From the NCBI RefSeq assembly GCF_002161595.1, contig NZ_NFID01000006.1, forward strand, positions 95,473 through 159,472: a stretch of 64,000 bases of DNA, given 5' to 3'. This document shows positions 34,744 through 44,256 of the stretch, piece after piece. The notes under the pieces are model-generated. The model was not told the DNA's origin. It saw only the letters and a list, made by a program, of their open reading frames with translations, and did not search any database. Numbering within the stretch: position 1 is the first letter of the stretch; the number at the start of each line of letters is the position of its first letter. The stretch is from Gemmiger sp. An50. Lineage in GTDB: Bacteria; Bacillota; Clostridia; Oscillospirales; Ruminococcaceae. A program made the position numbers and the translations under genes.

Positions 34744-36018
34744 TTAGAAGATATAGTCGAACTGGTATTCGCCGATCTTGATGGTGTCCTCTTCCTCTAC
34801 GCCCTGGGCCACCAGATCCCGCAGGATGCCGCTCTCGTCCAGCTGGCGCTGGAAGTACTGCAGGCTCTCGTAGTCGTCCACGTCGCTGCCCGCCAGGATG
34901 CGCTCCAGCCAGGGAGCGGTGATGGTGAACTCGTGGTCGGCGGTCTTCTCGATGGTGTAGGTGCGCTCGTTGGGGTTGACGGCATAGGGAACGAAGTCCG
35001 GCTCGAACACCTGCACCGGGGGCAGCTGCTGCAGCCGGTCCCACACGATGCCGGGCAGGTTCTTCAGGCCCTGGTTGGTGGCGGCGGAGATGGGCATGAA
35101 GGTCAGGCCCTTGCCCTCCACGTAGGACTTGAAGCTCTTGATCTGCTCCTCGGTGGCGATGTCGCACTTGTTGCCCAGCACGATCTGGGGCCGGGTGGCC
35201 AGCTCGGGGCTGAAGCTCTGCAGCTCGGTGTTGATCTTCTCGAAGTCCTCCACCGGGTCGCGGCCCTCGCAGCCGGAAACGTCCACCACATGCAGCAGCA
35301 GGCGGCAGCGCTCCACGTGGCGCAGGAAGTCATGGCCCAGGCCGATGCCCTCGCTGGCGCCCTCGATCAGACCGGGGATGTCGGCGGCCACAAAGCTCTG
35401 CTCGGGGCCCACCTTGACCACGCCCAGCACCGGGCTCAGGGTGGTGAAATGATAGTTGGCGATCTTGGGCTTGGCCGCGCTGATCACGCTGATCAGGGTG
35501 GACTTGCCCACGTTGGGGAAGCCGATCAGGCCCACGTCGGCAATCAGCTTCAGCTCCAGACGCACCTCATACTCCTCGCCGGGCAGACCGGGCTTGGCGA
35601 ACTTGGGGATCTGACGGGTGGGGCTGGCGAAATGGGTGTTGCCCCAGCCGCCCTTGCCGCCCTTGGCCACGATCACCGGCTCATCGCCGGAGATATCCGC
35701 CATCAGCAGGCCGCTGGCGGCGTCGCGGATGAGGGTGCCGCGAGGCACCTTGATGACCAGGTCCGGGGCATTTTTGCCGGTGCAGCGCGAGCCGCTGCCG
35801 TTCTCGCCGGGCTGGGCGGCATACTTGCGCTTATAGCGAAAATCCATCAGGGTGGACAAATTGTCGTCGGCCACGAAGACCACGTTGCCGCCACGGCCGC
35901 CGTCGCCGCCGTCCGGGCCGCCGGCCGCTACGAACTTTTCCCGATGGAAGCTCACAGCACCGTCGCCGCCTTTGCCTGCTTTGATGGTGATCTTCGCCAC
36001 GTCTACAAACATCGACAT
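34744..36018 (-). CDS. obgE: Obg-family GTPase (ObgE/CgtA)
   Basis: 424 residues from the chosen start. N-terminal glycine-rich Obg fold (KGGDGAVSFHREKFVAAGGP), G domain with GFPNVGKSTLISVI (G1), DIPGLIEGA (G3) and GNKCDI (G4), and a C-terminal OCT domain. Acts in ribosome assembly and stress signalling. The ATG at 36018 has AAAGGAG 7 nt upstream; the extra 31 codons upstream are not protein-like. A ~173-bp repeat element and a terminator separate it from rpmA, so it has its own promoter in that gap. Confidence 0.95.
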   Translation of the reverse strand: MSMFVDVAKITIKAGKGGDGAVSFHREKFVAAGGPDGGDGGRGGNVVFVADDNLSTLMDFRYKRKYAAQPGENGSGSRCTGKNAPDLVIKVPRGTLIRDAASGLLMADISGDEPVIVAKGGKGGWGNTHFASPTRQIPKFAKPGLPGEEYEVRLELKLIADVGLIGFPNVGKSTLISVISAAKPKIANYHFTTLSPVLGVVKVGPEQSFVAADIPGLIEGASEGIGLGHDFLRHVERCRLLLHVVDVSGCEGRDPVEDFEKINTELQSFSPELATRPQIVLGNKCDIATEEQIKSFKSYVEGKGLTFMPISAATNQGLKNLPGIVWDRLQQLPPVQVFEPDFVPYAVNPNERTYTIEKTADHEFTITAPWLERILAGSDVDDYESLQYFQRQLDESGILRDLVAQGVEEEDTIKIGEYQFDYIF

Positions 36019-36090
36019 TGTTTTTCTCCTTTTCTGATAATGGGAAATGGGGATGGAGCGGGCGGCATCTTTGCTGCACTGCCCTGCCGA

Positions 36091-36264
36091 GGGCAACACC
36101 GCATAATTCACGCCTTGCGGCTCAGGCGGCGTATCACGCCAAAATTTTCCGTGCTATTTTCCAAAAATGCTCGCCAATCCACCAAGGATTGGCTGTGCTT
36201 TTTGGTTCATATCACAAAAAATTTTCTGGCGCGCTCCACCACCTGGAATTATGCGGTATTACCC
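36091..36264 (+). repeat. Intergenic repeat element, copy 1 of 3
   Basis: Element of ~174 bp with terminal inverted repeats (GGGCAACACCGCATAATTC on the left, its near-complement ending in ATTACCC on the right). The core contains a perfect GCCAATCC-accaa-GGATTGGC hairpin and a GGCG-tatca-CGCC hairpin. The core is virtually identical to copies at 50245 and 58590, all in the same orientation. The two terminal arms pair perfectly over CGCATAATTC. It lies between the rpmA terminator and obgE. Confidence 0.92.
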
Positions 36265-36286
36265 TAACAGTATGCCCCGTTACAAC

Positions 36287-36320
36287 AAAAAGCCAGGCCC
36301 AATCAACAGGCCTGGCTTTT
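36287..36320 (-). terminator. Terminator of rplU-rpmA
   Basis: AAAAGCCAGGCC / GGCCTGGCTTTT hairpin with TTTTTG on the minus strand, ending the ribosomal protein transcript before the repeat and obgE. Confidence 0.88.
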
Positions 36321-36328
36321 GAAAGATC

Positions 36329-36580
36329 TTACTGCTTAACGCTGACCTTCTTGCGGTCACGGCCCACGCGCTCGAAGCTTACGCGGCCGTCCACCAGAGC
36401 GAACAGGGTATCGTCGCTGCCGCGGCCCACGTTCTCACCGGGATGGATGTGGGTACCACGCTGACGAACCAGGATATTGCCGGCCAGAACGAACTGACCG
36501 TCGGCGCGCTTAACGCCCAGACGCTTGGACTCAGAGTCACGACCGTTCTTAGTAGAACCTACGCCTTTCTTATGTGCCAT
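36329..36580 (-). CDS. rpmA: 50S ribosomal protein L27 without N-terminal extension
   Basis: 83 residues beginning directly with [19 protein letters not shown], the mature form. Many Firmicutes make L27 with an 8-10 residue leader removed by the Prp protease, whose gene lies between rplU and rpmA. Here only 20 bp separate the two genes, with no room for prp, which is consistent with the missing leader. Otherwise standard: [16 protein letters not shown]. Confidence 0.97.
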   Translation of the reverse strand: MAHKKGVGSTKNGRDSESKRLGVKRADGQFVLAGNILVRQRGTHIHPGENVGRGSDDTLFALVDGRVSFERVGRDRKKVSVKQ

Positions 36581-36600
36581 AGTAGTTTACACCTCCGTTA

Positions 36601-36912
36601 TTAGCCCTTGATGGCAGTGATCTCGACCTTAGTGTAGGGCTGACGGTGGCCCATGCGGCGGGCGCTGCCCTTCTTAGGACGATAAGTGATGATGTTCAGC
36701 TTCTTGCCCTTGCCGTTCTTCACGACCTTGGCCTCGACGCTGGCGCCCTCAACAACGGGAGTGCCCACCTTAACGGAGCCCTCGTTGCCGACAGCCAGAA
36801 CGGAGTCGAAGTTCACATTGGTGCCTTCAGCAACGTCCATCTTCTCTACGAAGATTACGTCGCCTTCCTGTACCCGGTACTGCTTGCCACCGGTAACAAT
36901 GATAGCGTACAT
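36601..36912 (-). CDS. rplU: 50S ribosomal protein L21
   Basis: 103 residues starting [24 protein letters not shown], the L21 signature, with [19 protein letters not shown] C-terminal region (here [19 protein letters not shown]). Binds 23S rRNA. First gene of a two-gene operon with rpmA. Confidence 0.97.
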   Translation of the reverse strand: MYAIIVTGGKQYRVQEGDVIFVEKMDVAEGTNVNFDSVLAVGNEGSVKVGTPVVEGASVEAKVVKNGKGKKLNIITYRPKKGSARRMGHRQPYTKVEITAIKG

Positions 36913-37002
36913 AGTGTTTTGCCTCTCTTATATAAGTCTCGCTGGACTAGTGGGCGGGTGATGTTGCACACCTCTTGGGTGCCCGAACCATGCGGCTATA
37001 CT
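36913..37002 (-). promoter_or_regulatory. rplU leader, possible L21 autoregulatory RNA
   Basis: The ~90-nt leader contains a small GGGCACCC-aag-AGGTGTGC hairpin. Firmicute rplU leaders are often regulatory, but I cannot match this to the L21 leader consensus by eye. Confidence 0.3.
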
Positions 37003-37031
37003 ACTATACCACAACTTCTCGGGGATTGCAA
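37003..37031 (-). promoter_or_regulatory. rplU promoter
   Basis: Minus-strand TTGCAA (37026-37031), 17 nt, TATAGT (37003-37008). Confidence 0.68.
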
Positions 37032-37077
37032 GCCCTTTTTTGGCCTTGCAAGGCCGTTTTTGCAGATTCAGCTCTTT

Positions 37078-37929
37078 TCAGCAACCGGTCTGCCGCCGGG
37101 CGGCCTGGATGGTGTTCACCAGCAGCATGGCCCGGGTCATCAGGCCCACGCCGCCGGGCACCGGTGTGATGAAGGATGCCTTGGCTTCGGCGGCGGCAAA
37201 ATCCACATCGCCGCACAGCTTGCCGTTTTCATCCCGGTTGATGCCCACGTCGATGACCACCGCGCCGGGCTTGATCATATCGCCGGTGACGAACTTGGGC
37301 TTGCCGATGGCCGCCACCAGAATGTCGGCTCCAGCGCACACAGCGGCCAGATCCTCGGTTTTGGAGTGACAGATGGTAACAGTGGCATTCTCCCGCAGCA
37401 GCAGCATGGCCGCGGGCTTACCCACGATGTTGCTGCGGCCCAGCACCACCGCCTGCTTGCCCGCGATGGGCATACCGGTGCTCTTGAGCATCTCGATGCA
37501 ACCCGCCGGGGTGCAGGGCAAAAAGCACTCCTCGCCGATCATCATCCGCCCCACGTTCACCGGAGAAAAGCCGTCCACATCCTTTTCGGGGGGAATGGCA
37601 GCGATCACCGCCTGCTCATCGATCTGGGCGGGCAGGGGCAGCTGCACCAGAATGCCGTGGACGCACCGGTCCGCTGCCAGCTCCTCCAGCTGTTCCAGAA
37701 GCTGGGCCTGGGTGGTGTCGGCGGGAAGGCGAAGCATTCGACTCTCGATGCCGCACTCGCGGCAGTCCGACTCCTTGCCCCGCACATAGACGGCGCTGGC
37801 TGGGTCGTCGCCCACCAGAACCACCGCCAGGCAGGGGGTCACTCCCCCGGCCTTCAATTCCTCCACCTGACCGCTCACCCGCTGTTTGATGCGGGCGGCC
37901 AGCTCCTTGCCGCTGATGATCTGCGCCAT
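37078..37929 (-). CDS. folD: Bifunctional methylenetetrahydrofolate dehydrogenase/cyclohydrolase
   Basis: 283 residues. [14 protein letters not shown] and [15 protein letters not shown] mark the dehydrogenase site; the catalytic lysine region lies in [27 protein letters not shown] closes the family pattern. Interconverts methylene-, methenyl- and formyl-THF in one-carbon metabolism. Last gene of a probable five-gene minus-strand run, 41 bp after lgt. Confidence 0.95.
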   Translation of the reverse strand: MAQIISGKELAARIKQRVSGQVEELKAGGVTPCLAVVLVGDDPASAVYVRGKESDCRECGIESRMLRLPADTTQAQLLEQLEELAADRCVHGILVQLPLPAQIDEQAVIAAIPPEKDVDGFSPVNVGRMMIGEECFLPCTPAGCIEMLKSTGMPIAGKQAVVLGRSNIVGKPAAMLLLRENATVTICHSKTEDLAAVCAGADILVAAIGKPKFVTGDMIKPGAVVIDVGINRDENGKLCGDVDFAAAEAKASFITPVPGGVGLMTRAMLLVNTIQAARRQTGC

Positions 37930-37970
37930 GGTTTCCTCCTCATCGCACGGGCTGTGCGCCCGGCTATACT

Positions 37971-39164
37971 TTATTTTTCATCCAGCCCCTGCGTGAGCGA
38001 GCTGTTGGTAGCAGCCCGTTCCTCCGGGTCCACCGGCAGCTGAGCAAAGCGGACATTTTCCTGCCGCACGCTCTCCTGCAGACCGGCATCCATCTCCGCC
38101 TGTTCCAGCTTCTGGCGGATCAAAGCCTCCCAGTCGAATTCCTGCTGCTTCTGCGCCGCCACGAACTCTTTGTGGGAAGCGCTGGCGGGCAGCTGCTGCC
38201 GCAGCTCCTCCAGGCTCACATTCTGGCCCAGAGCCTCCAGCTTATCCGCCCAGGCGGACTTTGCCTTCTGGAACTTCTTTTCCGAAGCAGTGCTGACCGG
38301 AATGTCCACCAGAAGCTCCTTTTTGCCGATCTTGCGGCGAATCAGCACAATGGCGATCACCGCCGCCAACACGCTGATCAAGGCGATCAGCTGGCTGACT
38401 CGCAGGGTCATGCCGGGCAGCATCAGGCTGTCGGTACGCAGGCCTTCGATCCAGAAGCGGCCCGCACCGTACCAGGCGGCGTACATCAGGGCGATCTCGC
38501 CGTTAAAGCGGCGCTTTTTCATGTAGGCCCGCAGGGCGAAGAAGCCCACCGCACACCAGATGCTCTCGTACAAGAAGGTGGGATGCACCGGCATGCTGGG
38601 GTCCACGATCACGCCGTCCTGGGCCAGAACCGTCTGCCAGCTGCTCAGATAGTTGGCCGTGGCCTGACTGTACATGCCCCAGGGCAGAGTGGTGTTGCTG
38701 CCAAAGGCCTCCTGGTTCACGAAGTTGCCCCAGCGGCCGATGGACTGACCGATCAAAAAGCCCATGGCCACCAGATCAAAGGTGGGCAGGATGGGCAGCT
38801 TGCGCCATTTGCAGGCAAGGCCGCCGAATACCGCTGCGCCGATCACGCCGCCGTAGATGGCAAGGCCGCCCTGGCGGATGTCGATCATGTCGGCAAAGCT
38901 CTCATAGGGCACCGGCGAGAAGATCACATAGTAGGCCCGGGCGCAGATCACCGCGCACACGCTGCCCACCAGCACCACGTCCACCAGGCGGTCGGCGTCG
39001 ATGCCGAAATCCACCGCGTAGCGGAAGGCAAACACCAGCGCCAGCAGAAAACCGGTGGCAATGAGCACGCCGTACCAGTAAACATCCAGGCCGCCGATGG
39101 TGAAGGCCACCCGGTTGATGTTGAATTCCAGCCCCAGACCGGGGAATTGCACCAGATTCGTCAT
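37971..39164 (-). CDS. lgt: Prolipoprotein diacylglyceryl transferase with long C-terminal extension
   Basis: Transfers diacylglyceryl from phosphatidylglycerol to the lipobox cysteine of prolipoproteins. 397 residues where ~260-300 is common. The membrane core holds [14 protein letters not shown] and the Lgt signature [13 protein letters not shown]. After the last membrane helix (about residue 280) comes a ~110-residue charged, helical cytoplasmic tail rich in Gln, Glu and Lys, of unknown role. Start overlaps the upstream M16 peptidase gene by 4 bp. Confidence 0.93.
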   Translation of the reverse strand: MTNLVQFPGLGLEFNINRVAFTIGGLDVYWYGVLIATGFLLALVFAFRYAVDFGIDADRLVDVVLVGSVCAVICARAYYVIFSPVPYESFADMIDIRQGGLAIYGGVIGAAVFGGLACKWRKLPILPTFDLVAMGFLIGQSIGRWGNFVNQEAFGSNTTLPWGMYSQATANYLSSWQTVLAQDGVIVDPSMPVHPTFLYESIWCAVGFFALRAYMKKRRFNGEIALMYAAWYGAGRFWIEGLRTDSLMLPGMTLRVSQLIALISVLAAVIAIVLIRRKIGKKELLVDIPVSTASEKKFQKAKSAWADKLEALGQNVSLEELRQQLPASASHKEFVAAQKQQEFDWEALIRQKLEQAEMDAGLQESVRQENVRFAQLPVDPEERAATNSSLTQGLDEK

Positions 39165-40435
39165 GCGTTCTCCTCCTGCTTGGGCCAGATGATCACGGTG
39201 GAAGACCGTTCCGGGCGCAGCATGGTCTGCAGCGCCTCGTCCACCTCCTGGCGGGTCACGCTGGCCAGCGCCTCGATCTCCTCGGTCAGGCTGCGCTTGC
39301 GGAAGAAGCTGCCCGCCAGCGCGGTGGCGCTGTCCTCAATGTTTTCCAGATCCTGCAGCATCTCGCCGTAGGACTGATTCTTGCACAGGGTGAACAATTC
39401 CTCATCCACGCCCTCCTTGCGCAGCCGCTCGATCTCGTCCAGCAGCAGGCCGCGCACCTTTTCCGGCTGGTCGGTCTCGCCGGTGAACAAAAAGCAGCAG
39501 CAGCCATCCAGCACAAGGAACTCGCCGCCAAAGCCCGGGTTCACCAGGCCCTGGTCGTACAGGCTGCGGTAAAAATCGGTCATGCCGCCGCACACCAGTT
39601 CGGTGAGCATGTCGCAGATGATCTCGGCCTTGGCGCCCTCCACCGGTGCTTCCTTGAAGCCAACACCCAGGCAGGGCTTGGCCAGCTGCATGGAGAACTC
39701 CAGCCGCTCCTTCGCGACGGTTTCCGGCTCCTGGGGCTGGATGCGCTTGACCTGAGCGGGCTTTGCGGGCAGCTTGGCCCGCTTGCAAGCCGCCAGCACC
39801 TGGTCAGTGGTGATGTTGCCCGCCACCGCCAGCACCATATTGCCCGGGTTGTAGAAGCCCTTGCAGCAGTCGTACAGCATCTCCGGGGTGATCTGAGCGA
39901 TGCTCTCCACGGTACCGGCGATGTCGTTGCGGATGGGATGATTATGATACAGGCAGCCGAACAGGCCGGTCATGATCCGCCAGTCCGGGCTGTCGTCGTA
40001 CATCTTGATCTCCTGGCCGATGATCCCCTGCTCCTTCTGGATGGTCTCCTTGGTGAAGTAGGGCTCGTTCACCATGCTCAGCAGGATATCCAGACTCTCG
40101 TCCACCTGATGGGTGGCGGTGAACAGATAGCAGGTTTTGTCAAAGCTGGTGTAGGCGTTGGCCGCCGCACCGGTCCTGGCAAACTTGGCAAAGGCGTCGC
40201 CGTCCTCGCTCTCAAACATTTTATGCTCCAGGAAATGGGCCACACCCGCGGGCAGGCTCACCCGGCGGCCGTCCACCTCAAATTCCAGGTCGATGGAGCC
40301 GAAGCGGGTGCCGTAGATGGCGTGGACGCCGCTGTAGCCGGGCATGGGCCTCACCAGAACGGTCAGGCCGTTTTCCAGCGTCAGGGCCTCACAGGCCACG
40401 GCGGCGCGCACCGTCTGCATGGGTTCATTCTGCAT
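39161..40435 (-). CDS. M16-family metallopeptidase, catalytic partner (YmfH-like)
   Basis: 424 residues. The inverted zinc motif HxxEH is present (H67-F-L-E70-H71), followed by the second-shell acidic region, so this subunit should be catalytic. Homologues in Firmicutes occur as a pair with an inactive partner encoded next door, as here; the two genes overlap by 11 bp. Substrates of YmfF/YmfH pairs are not well established; processing of small peptides is a family inference. Confidence 0.9.
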   Translation of the reverse strand: MQNEPMQTVRAAVACEALTLENGLTVLVRPMPGYSGVHAIYGTRFGSIDLEFEVDGRRVSLPAGVAHFLEHKMFESEDGDAFAKFARTGAAANAYTSFDKTCYLFTATHQVDESLDILLSMVNEPYFTKETIQKEQGIIGQEIKMYDDSPDWRIMTGLFGCLYHNHPIRNDIAGTVESIAQITPEMLYDCCKGFYNPGNMVLAVAGNITTDQVLAACKRAKLPAKPAQVKRIQPQEPETVAKERLEFSMQLAKPCLGVGFKEAPVEGAKAEIICDMLTELVCGGMTDFYRSLYDQGLVNPGFGGEFLVLDGCCCFLFTGETDQPEKVRGLLLDEIERLRKEGVDEELFTLCKNQSYGEMLQDLENIEDSATALAGSFFRKRSLTEEIEALASVTRQEVDEALQTMLRPERSSTVIIWPKQEENA

Positions 40436-41705
40436 GGCTGGGCTCCTCCTTTTTGGTCACAAGATAGCCGACCGAGTACCGGAACCCGGCCAGGATCTGG
40501 CGCACATCCTCGGCGGTCACCTGCTTCAGCTGATCGGCCGCCTGCTCGGGGGTATTGATCGCGCCGCCCCGCAGGATCTCGTTGTAGTACCAGTTTTCCA
40601 GACCGGCCAGGCTGTCGCCCACGCTGGTCAGGCCGGACAAAAGACCCCGGCGGCTGTTTTCCAGCTCCTCCTCGGTGATGGGGCCGTTCACCAAATCGTT
40701 CAACTCCTTCAAGATGGCCTGCTCGGCCTTTTCGGCGTTGGCAGGCTCCACCCCGCTGTCCACCATCATGAAAGCGGTGGGAGAAGCGAAGCGGCTGGCG
40801 CAGTAGTAGCAAAGGCTCTGCTTTTCCCGCACGTTCAAAAACAAACGGCTGGTGGCGGAACCGCCGAACACGCTCATAGCCAGCCGGAAAGCGTTCAGCT
40901 GCTCGGGCTTTGCGCACTGGTTCCAGGTGAACATCATGCACAGCTTGGCCTGCACCAGGTCCATCTCCTCGCGGAAATGCTCCGTCGGCTGGGCAGGCAT
41001 ATACAGATAGTTCTCCAGCTGGGCAGGCTCACGCTGGATATTCGCCAGCTTTTCCAGGGTCATACGGCGCACCACGCCCTCGTCCGCCCCCAGGCAGATC
41101 ACGTCCAGCTGAGCGGTGCGCAACATTTCGTGATAAGCGGCAGTCAGGCTCTCGCAGGTGACGGCGGGCAGGTCGGCCAGATAGCCGTCCCGCTCGATGC
41201 CCGCGGGAGAATCGCCGAAGAATTTGCGGCGGGCCTGCCGCACGCAGTACAGGCGCTTGTCGTTGATCTCGCTTTCCAGCTGACGGGTCAGGGTGGTCTT
41301 TTCGATTTCCACCGCCTCGCGGCTGAAAAGTCCGTTCTCAAAATAGGGCTCAAAGGCCACGCCGAAGGCGATGGCCGCGTATTCTGCGGTCAGAGCTTCG
41401 CCGTTCAGGGCAAACTGGTCCTTGATGCCGGTGATGGACACGCTGAGCACCCGGCTGGCGCCCTGCATGCTGGTCTCCACCGAAAGGGCCGCGCCATACA
41501 GGCGGGCCAGCTTGCGGGAGAGCTGGGTCATGTCCGGGCAGGCGGCATAGCCCCGGTCCATCACCAGGGGGAGCAGGGCCTGATCGGTGGCCTTTTCCCG
41601 GCTGGCGGGGAACCGGAAATGCAGCGAGATCCGGCAGCGGTTGAATTTATCCGCCGGGATGCAGTTCAGATGCACCCCAGGCGCAAGGCATTCGCGTTGT
41701 AACAT
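40425..41705 (-). CDS. M16-family peptidase-like protein without zinc motif (YmfF-like)
   Basis: 426 residues with the two-domain M16 fold but no HxxEH; the equivalent region reads LPLVMDRGYAACPDMTQLSRKLA. It should be the non-catalytic half of a heterodimer with the downstream YmfH-like protein. Cysteines and FNRCRISLHFRFP near the start match this subgroup. Follows the VanY-like gene by 44 bp on the same strand. Confidence 0.88.
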   Translation of the reverse strand: MLQRECLAPGVHLNCIPADKFNRCRISLHFRFPASREKATDQALLPLVMDRGYAACPDMTQLSRKLARLYGAALSVETSMQGASRVLSVSITGIKDQFALNGEALTAEYAAIAFGVAFEPYFENGLFSREAVEIEKTTLTRQLESEINDKRLYCVRQARRKFFGDSPAGIERDGYLADLPAVTCESLTAAYHEMLRTAQLDVICLGADEGVVRRMTLEKLANIQREPAQLENYLYMPAQPTEHFREEMDLVQAKLCMMFTWNQCAKPEQLNAFRLAMSVFGGSATSRLFLNVREKQSLCYYCASRFASPTAFMMVDSGVEPANAEKAEQAILKELNDLVNGPITEEELENSRRGLLSGLTSVGDSLAGLENWYYNEILRGGAINTPEQAADQLKQVTAEDVRQILAGFRYSVGYLVTKKEEPSHAE

Positions 41706-41749
41706 CGGTACTCCTTAATCTCGAGGGACAAAACTGCGGCCCGCACTCG

Positions 41750-42694
41750 TCAGGCCTTTTGCAGATTCTCGTCCAGATATTCTTCCAGGCACAGGCCGCT
41801 GGCGGTGATGGCTTTCGCGTTTTCCACCCCCACATAACGGTAGTGCCAGGGCTCATAAATAATGCCGGTAATGGCCTGTTTGTTCTCCGGATACCGGAGG
41901 ATAAAGCCATATTCCGGCGCGTGCTCGAACAGCCACTTTGCGGCGTCTGTTTTGCCGAAAGCTTCGTCCAGATTCTGATGCTTCGGGGTCACAATATCGG
42001 CGGCCAGGCCGGAGTTGTGCTCGGAATAACCGGGAACGGCCACCACGGTCTTGGCCTGGTTATAGGCTTCCTCTTCCGAGTTGCCCTTATCCAGCCATTT
42101 CTGCTTTTCCGCATCGAACAGGCTCTGCTGGTACTCCACACTGCGGTAACCGGAGCAGAGCATCAGGTCGACGCCCTCCGCGGCAGCGGCGTTTTTCATG
42201 TTGATGAAGGCGTCGGCCGCCACGGTGGCCAGCTCCTTACCGGTGGAGGAATCGGCCACCTTTGTTTCCAGGGTATCCTCCCAGCCATCCGGAAGCTTCA
42301 CATTGTTATTCACCAGTGTGAGCAGCCAGTCAGCACCGCCGCCACCAGTGGTGGCGGCGGTGCCGGTGGCGGAAGCCGGTTCGGAGGTGCTGGCGGAGCC
42401 GGATTCCGGGCTGCTGGTCGAGCCGGATTCCGAGCCGCTGGCAGGCTCCGAAGTCGAATCGCCGCTGACCGAAATGCTGGTGGAGCTGCTGGTGGAACCG
42501 CTGGAGGAATCCTTGTCCTTGGTGAACAGGCCAACCAGCTTGACCATTCCAAACACGATCAGCGCCAGAAGCGCCAGGCAGAGGATCGCAAAAATGATCC
42601 GGTTGCGGCGGATCTCTTTCTTGCGCCGGGCGCGGGCGGCGGCCCGGCGGCGACGTTCGGCTTCGCTCATTTCACGGGGCGGATAACTTGGCAT
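41750..42694 (-). CDS. VanY/LdcB-type D-alanyl-D-alanine carboxypeptidase
   Basis: 314 residues. A basic, arginine-rich cytoplasmic N-terminus, one membrane anchor (about 35-57), a Ser/Thr/Gly-rich spacer and the peptidase domain. The zinc and catalytic motifs are visible: SGYRSVEYQQSLF, SEHNSGLAADI (His and Asp ligands) and EPWHYRYVG (catalytic Glu and His). Trims D-Ala from muropeptides or acts as an L,D/D,D-carboxypeptidase. ATG at 42694 with AAGGAG upstream is preferred to the GTG four codons earlier. First gene of the VanY-M16-M16-Lgt-FolD run. Confidence 0.9.
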   Translation of the reverse strand: MPSYPPREMSEAERRRRAAARARRKKEIRRNRIIFAILCLALLALIVFGMVKLVGLFTKDKDSSSGSTSSSTSISVSGDSTSEPASGSESGSTSSPESGSASTSEPASATGTAATTGGGGADWLLTLVNNNVKLPDGWEDTLETKVADSSTGKELATVAADAFINMKNAAAAEGVDLMLCSGYRSVEYQQSLFDAEKQKWLDKGNSEEEAYNQAKTVVAVPGYSEHNSGLAADIVTPKHQNLDEAFGKTDAAKWLFEHAPEYGFILRYPENKQAITGIIYEPWHYRYVGVENAKAITASGLCLEEYLDENLQKA

Positions 42695-42870
42695 TTGATG
42701 CAACACTCCTTAACTGTGAGGTTATAAACGAGGGCGCCAGCGCGCCCGGGCTTCCGTTTCAATCGCGGTTTGCAGAAACCTGTTTTATAGTTTCATATTA
42801 TACACGTTTTTGCCGATACTGTAAACGTGCAAAGCTGCAAAGAAACTGTGAACGAATTGTCTTACGGCTC

Positions 42871-42913
42871 AAAAAAACGCCCCTTCGCAGGCATTCGGCT
42901 CTGCAAAGGGGCG
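42871..42913 (-). terminator. Terminator of the threonine operon
   Basis: ACGCCCCTT ... AAGGGGCGCT hairpin with TTTTTTTG on the minus strand, just downstream of the aspartate kinase stop. Confidence 0.85.
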
Positions 42914-42924
42914 CTGCATAAAAC

Positions 42925-44133
42925 TTAGTGGATGAAGGCGTCGTGGATGGCCGCCACAGCGCGGTCGGCGTCCGCCTTGTCGATGATGACGCTGATCTTG
43001 ATCTCGCTGGTGGAGATCATGCGGATGTTCACATTGGCCTCAAACAGAGCCTCGAACATGCGGCTGGCAACGCCGGGGTTGCTCTTCATACCGCCGCCCA
43101 CCACACTGACCTTGGCGCAGCCGGTGTCCACGGTGATGTCCTTGCCGCCGAAGCGGTGCTGGTTCTCCTTCAGCACCCGCAGCGCGGTCTCAGCATCGCT
43201 CAGGGGTACGGTGAAGGTCAGATCCTTATCGCCCTCACGGCCGGTGCCCTGCAGAATGATGTCCACATTGATGTTCTTCTGTGCCAGCACACCGAACACC
43301 TTGAACGAGGTGCCGGGCACGTCCGGCACATTCAGGATGGTGAGAACGGCCACGTCGGTGTCCTTGGCCACGCCCTTGATCAGCATACCTTCCATATCGC
43401 TAGTAACCTCCTTAACAACTGTGCCGGGCACAGGATTCAGGCTGGAGAGCACTTCCAGCTCCACGCCGTATTTTTTTGCAAGCTCTACGCTGCGGTTGTT
43501 CAACACCTGCGCGCCGGCGCCCGCAAGCTCCAGCATCTCGTCAAAGGTGATCTCATCCAGGCGTTTCGCGCGGGGGATGAAACGGGGATCGGCAGTATAA
43601 ACGCCCTCCACATCGGTGAAGATCTGGCAGCGGTCCGCATGCAGGGCGGCGGCCAGCGCCACCGCGCTGGTATCGCTGCCGCCGCGGCCCAGGGTGGTGA
43701 TGTCTTCCATGCGGTTCAACCCCTGGAAGCCTGCCACGACCACCACACGGTTACGGGCCAGCTCACTTTCCACTCGCTCGCTGTCCAGCCGGCGGATGCG
43801 GGCCTTGGTGTAGGCCCGGTCGGTGTGGAAGCCCGCCTGCCAGCCGGTCAGACTGATGGCAGGCACACCCAATTCGCTCAGGGCCATGGCCAAAAGCGAA
43901 ATGGAGATCTGCTCACCGGTGGCCAGCAGCATATCCATCTCCCGCTGGGAGGGATTGCTGGTGATCTCGGCGGCTTTCTGGATCAGGTCGTCGGTGGTGT
44001 CGCCCTGGGCGGAAACCACTACCACTACCTCGTTGCCCGCGTTGCGGGTGTTTGCCACAATCCGGGCTACGTTGAAGATCCGGTCCCGGTTTGCCACCGA
44101 GGTACCCCCGAATTTCTGCACGATCAACGCCAT
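42925..44133 (-). CDS. lysC: Aspartate kinase
   Basis: Phosphorylates aspartate at the head of the Lys/Thr/Met pathway. 402 residues. KFGGTSV at the N-terminus, GFQGLN and TTLGRGGSDTSAVALA form the nucleotide and substrate regions; two ACT domains occupy the C-terminal third (AVLTILNVPDVPGTSFKVFG; KVSVVGGGMKSNPGVASRMF). ATG at 44133 with GAGGAG 12 nt upstream; the longer frame upstream is not supported. As the last gene of an operon with hom and thrB, threonine feedback is likely, but specificity cannot be read. Confidence 0.95.
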   Translation of the reverse strand: MALIVQKFGGTSVANRDRIFNVARIVANTRNAGNEVVVVVSAQGDTTDDLIQKAAEITSNPSQREMDMLLATGEQISISLLAMALSELGVPAISLTGWQAGFHTDRAYTKARIRRLDSERVESELARNRVVVVAGFQGLNRMEDITTLGRGGSDTSAVALAAALHADRCQIFTDVEGVYTADPRFIPRAKRLDEITFDEMLELAGAGAQVLNNRSVELAKKYGVELEVLSSLNPVPGTVVKEVTSDMEGMLIKGVAKDTDVAVLTILNVPDVPGTSFKVFGVLAQKNINVDIILQGTGREGDKDLTFTVPLSDAETALRVLKENQHRFGGKDITVDTGCAKVSVVGGGMKSNPGVASRMFEALFEANVNIRMISTSEIKISVIIDKADADRAVAAIHDAFIH

Positions 44134-44256
44134 TGTTTCTCTCAACTCCTCTATACCAAATGCGTGCCGCCCGCCATGGAGCGGCCCGCCTGCACATGTA
44201 ATCCGCAAAGCTCGGTTTCCCGGCAAAGGCTCTGCCGGGACCGGCGCGTCGCTTTA

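Noticed and set aside
36091..36264. Short conserved open frames inside the repeat elements
   Set aside because: The shared peptide-like frames follow from identical DNA; no ribosome binding site or conserved start is present, and the frames run into different flanks.
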